64,000 bases of DNA from Cytophagales bacterium. Lineage in GTDB: Bacteria > Bacteroidota > Bacteroidia > Cytophagales > Cyclobacteriaceae. Positions 62,900 to 64,000 of the stretch are shown here, one piece after another (the stretch's first letter is position 1; every line of letters begins with the position of its first letter). A program made the position numbers and the translations under genes. The notes beneath the pieces were generated by a model. That model searched no databases. It had not been told where the DNA came from and saw nothing but the letters and a program-made list of their open reading frames with translations. The DNA lies in NCBI GenBank assembly GCA_017303805.1, contig JAFLBQ010000005.1, positions 358,515 through 422,514 of the forward strand, given 5' to 3'.

Positions 62900-63454
62900 T
62901 TGAAAGCGCTTTCGGACAATGCCTTAATGCTAAAGGTGCAAGCGGGCGACCTGGACAAGTTGGGACACCTTTTTGAACGCTATAAAAAGCCGTTGTATGG
63001 CTTTTTTTATGGTCTGACCAAAGAACAAGAGTTGAGTGAAGACCTGGTTCAGAACACGTTTTTACGCATTATGAAATACCGGCACCTCTGTCGCGGAGAA
63101 GGTGACTTCCAGGCCTGGATGTTTCATATTGCCCGAAATGTTCGATTCGATCACCACCGGAAAAAACAAGTTCCAACATCACGTGCGTTGGAAGACTGGC
63201 AAGATCACTTAGGTCATCTTGAAAACCGAGCAATGGAGTTGCAACACCAGGAAGAGCATCACCTGTTACTGCAAGCGCTTGATCGGCTTCCGGAAGAAAA
63301 ACGAGAGATCATCTTATTGAGCAAATTCGAAGAAAAGAAGTATAGTGAGATAGGTGAAGTTATCGGTTGTTCTGAAGGAGCGGTAAAAGTGAAAGTATTC
63401 AGGGCGCTACAAGAACTAAAGGTTATTTATAAGCAATTGGAAAAAATTAATTGA
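62900..63454 (+). CDS. ECF-type RNA polymerase sigma factor
   Basis: This 184-aa sigma-70 factor starts at TTG 62900, which restores the usual 'LSDNALMLKVQAGDLDKLGHL' opening (split here over region 2.1); the first ATG (62926) would cut into it. Region 2: LFERYKKPLYGFFYGLTKE, SEDLVQNTFLRIMKYRHL, FQAWMFHIARNVRFDHHRK. Region 4: LPEEKREIILLSKFEEKKYS, IGEVIGCSEGAVKVKVFRAL. The next gene, 3 bases downstream, encodes a membrane protein that is probably its anti-sigma partner. Confidence 0.93.
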   Translation: MKALSDNALMLKVQAGDLDKLGHLFERYKKPLYGFFYGLTKEQELSEDLVQNTFLRIMKYRHLCRGEGDFQAWMFHIARNVRFDHHRKKQVPTSRALEDWQDHLGHLENRAMELQHQEEHHLLLQALDRLPEEKREIILLSKFEEKKYSEIGEVIGCSEGAVKVKVFRALQELKVIYKQLEKIN

Positions 63455-63457
63455 GTT

Positions 63458-64000
63458 ATGGAAGCGAAGCAGATTGATGAATTGGTTGCCAAGTATAACG
63501 AAGGATTGGCCGATCCGGCTGAAGTAAAGCAACTGGAGGCATTAATTGAAGCTGGTCTGGTAGGTTTAACCTCCTTGCGCGAGTTACAAAAGCTCGATCA
63601 ACAAATTGAGAAGCTGGCGGTTCCCCAACCCTCCATGGAATTGGACACTCGATTTTATTCAGCATTAGCCAACGAAAAGAAGGTGCAGAAGCAAGTAAGA
63701 TTCAGTGTGCCTTCGTGGAGTTTTCTATGGCCTCGATTTGCTGCAGCTGCTGGTTTTGTTTTGGTAGGTTTTGCTGTGGGGTATTTTATCCAACCACCTG
63801 GCAGTAAGCAAGAAGTAAGTGCGCTTACTGAACAGGTTAGTGAATTGAAGGAAATGATGATGCTTTCCTTGCTTGAGAAGGAATCAGCTTCGCAGCGCCT
63901 TCGCGCGGTAAGTCTGACTTCCGAAATGGATCAGGTTAGCTCCCGCGTTACCAATGCCTTGTTCACTACGCTCAATCAAGATGAGAATGTAAACGTGCGG
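63458..64000 (+). CDS. Putative anti-sigma factor membrane protein (3' end outside window)
   Basis: A frame opens at ATG 63458, 3 bases after the sigma-factor stop, and runs off the window. It encodes at least 181 aa: a helical cytoplasmic part (MEAKQIDELVAKYNEGLADP), a single membrane helix near residues 90-108 (FAAAAGFVLVGFAVGYFI) and a periplasmic helical region (EVSALTEQVSELKEMMML, SASQRLRAVSLTSEMDQV). A cytoplasmic head plus one helix directly behind an ECF sigma gene is the usual anti-sigma layout, although no zinc-binding HxxxCxxC is seen. The periplasmic part resembles HEAT-like helical repeats. Confidence 0.78.
   Translation, partial: MEAKQIDELVAKYNEGLADPAEVKQLEALIEAGLVGLTSLRELQKLDQQIEKLAVPQPSMELDTRFYSALANEKKVQKQVRFSVPSWSFLWPRFAAAAGFVLVGFAVGYFIQPPGSKQEVSALTEQVSELKEMMMLSLLEKESASQRLRAVSLTSEMDQVSSRVTNALFTTLNQDENVNVR

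Noticed and set aside
1-64000. tRNA, rRNA, riboswitch or transposase genes
   Set aside because: No sequence convincing by eye was found on either strand; a covariance-model search was not possible here.

Overview
The window is a chromosomal stretch of a gliding-type Bacteroidota bacterium, most likely a member of the Cytophagales. The clues are type IX secretion (T9SS) substrates with both known classes of C-terminal sorting domain, PorP/SprF-like outer-membrane partners beside them, poor Shine-Dalgarno sites, frequent GTG/TTG starts and TAnnTTTG-like promoter motifs. No rRNA, tRNA, CRISPR array, prophage or recognisable transposase was found. The genus cannot be fixed from the sequence alone.

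Layout. (1) 2-10685 (+): the 3' part of a giant MBG-repeat adhesin with a gliding-motility C-terminal domain, a PorP/SprF-like protein and a PD40/OmpA-like protein, in tight operon order. (2) 14570-10671 (-): NodU/CmcH-type carbamoyltransferase, a 49-aa DUF5989 protein, an SxtJ-like membrane protein, a UbiA-type polyprenyl-phosphate phosphoribosyltransferase and a HAD phosphatase. (3) 14862-21922 (+): a surface-polysaccharide export operon with a Wzz/tyrosine-kinase-like co-polymerase, a Wzx-like flippase, a 34-aa membrane ORF, a Wzy/ligase-like polymerase, a short TolC-like protein and an acyltransferase. (4) 21855-27881: two GT-C membrane glycosyltransferases (-), then DprE1 and DprE2 homologues (+) and an SGNH hydrolase (-). 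UbiA, HAD, DprE1 and DprE2 together form a complete-looking pathway to polyprenyl-phosphoryl-D-arabinofuranose, best known from mycobacteria.

(5) 28001-40185 (-): two very large secreted esterase-like proteins with type A T9SS sorting domains and a related C-terminal architecture. Between them a GIY-YIG nuclease gene sits between two copies of a ~200-bp dispersed palindromic repeat. (6) 40186-41572: a repeat-rich accessory stretch with a damaged two-gene module. (7) 41573-45992 (+): GT2 glycosyltransferase, DegT-type aminotransferase, NeuD/PglD-type acetyltransferase and a membrane SGNH protein, suggesting synthesis of an N-acylated amino sugar and modification of a glycan. (8) 52839-46199 (-): an esterase/15-PKD-repeat protein with a gliding-type C-terminal domain, followed by a PorP protein fused to a SPOR domain. 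(9) 58664-52985 (-): response regulator, initiating phosphoglycosyltransferase with a degenerate receiver-like N-terminus, three glycosyltransferases and a secreted beta-propeller, probably one operon. (10) 58857-64000: DUF3857 protein, a small coiled-coil membrane protein, an NTF2-like protein, a GH16 lipoprotein and an ECF sigma factor with its membrane partner, which runs off the window.

Overall the region is devoted to the cell surface: making, decorating and exporting polysaccharide, and secreting very large repeat proteins through the T9SS. The two type B CTD proteins each sit beside their own PorP-like gene, whereas the two type A CTD proteins do not. The most interesting items are the mycobacterial-like D-arabinose donor pathway in a Bacteroidota glycan locus, the pseudo-receiver/phosphoglycosyltransferase fusion overlapping a true response regulator, the PorP-SPOR fusion, and the repeat-flanked GIY-YIG gene.
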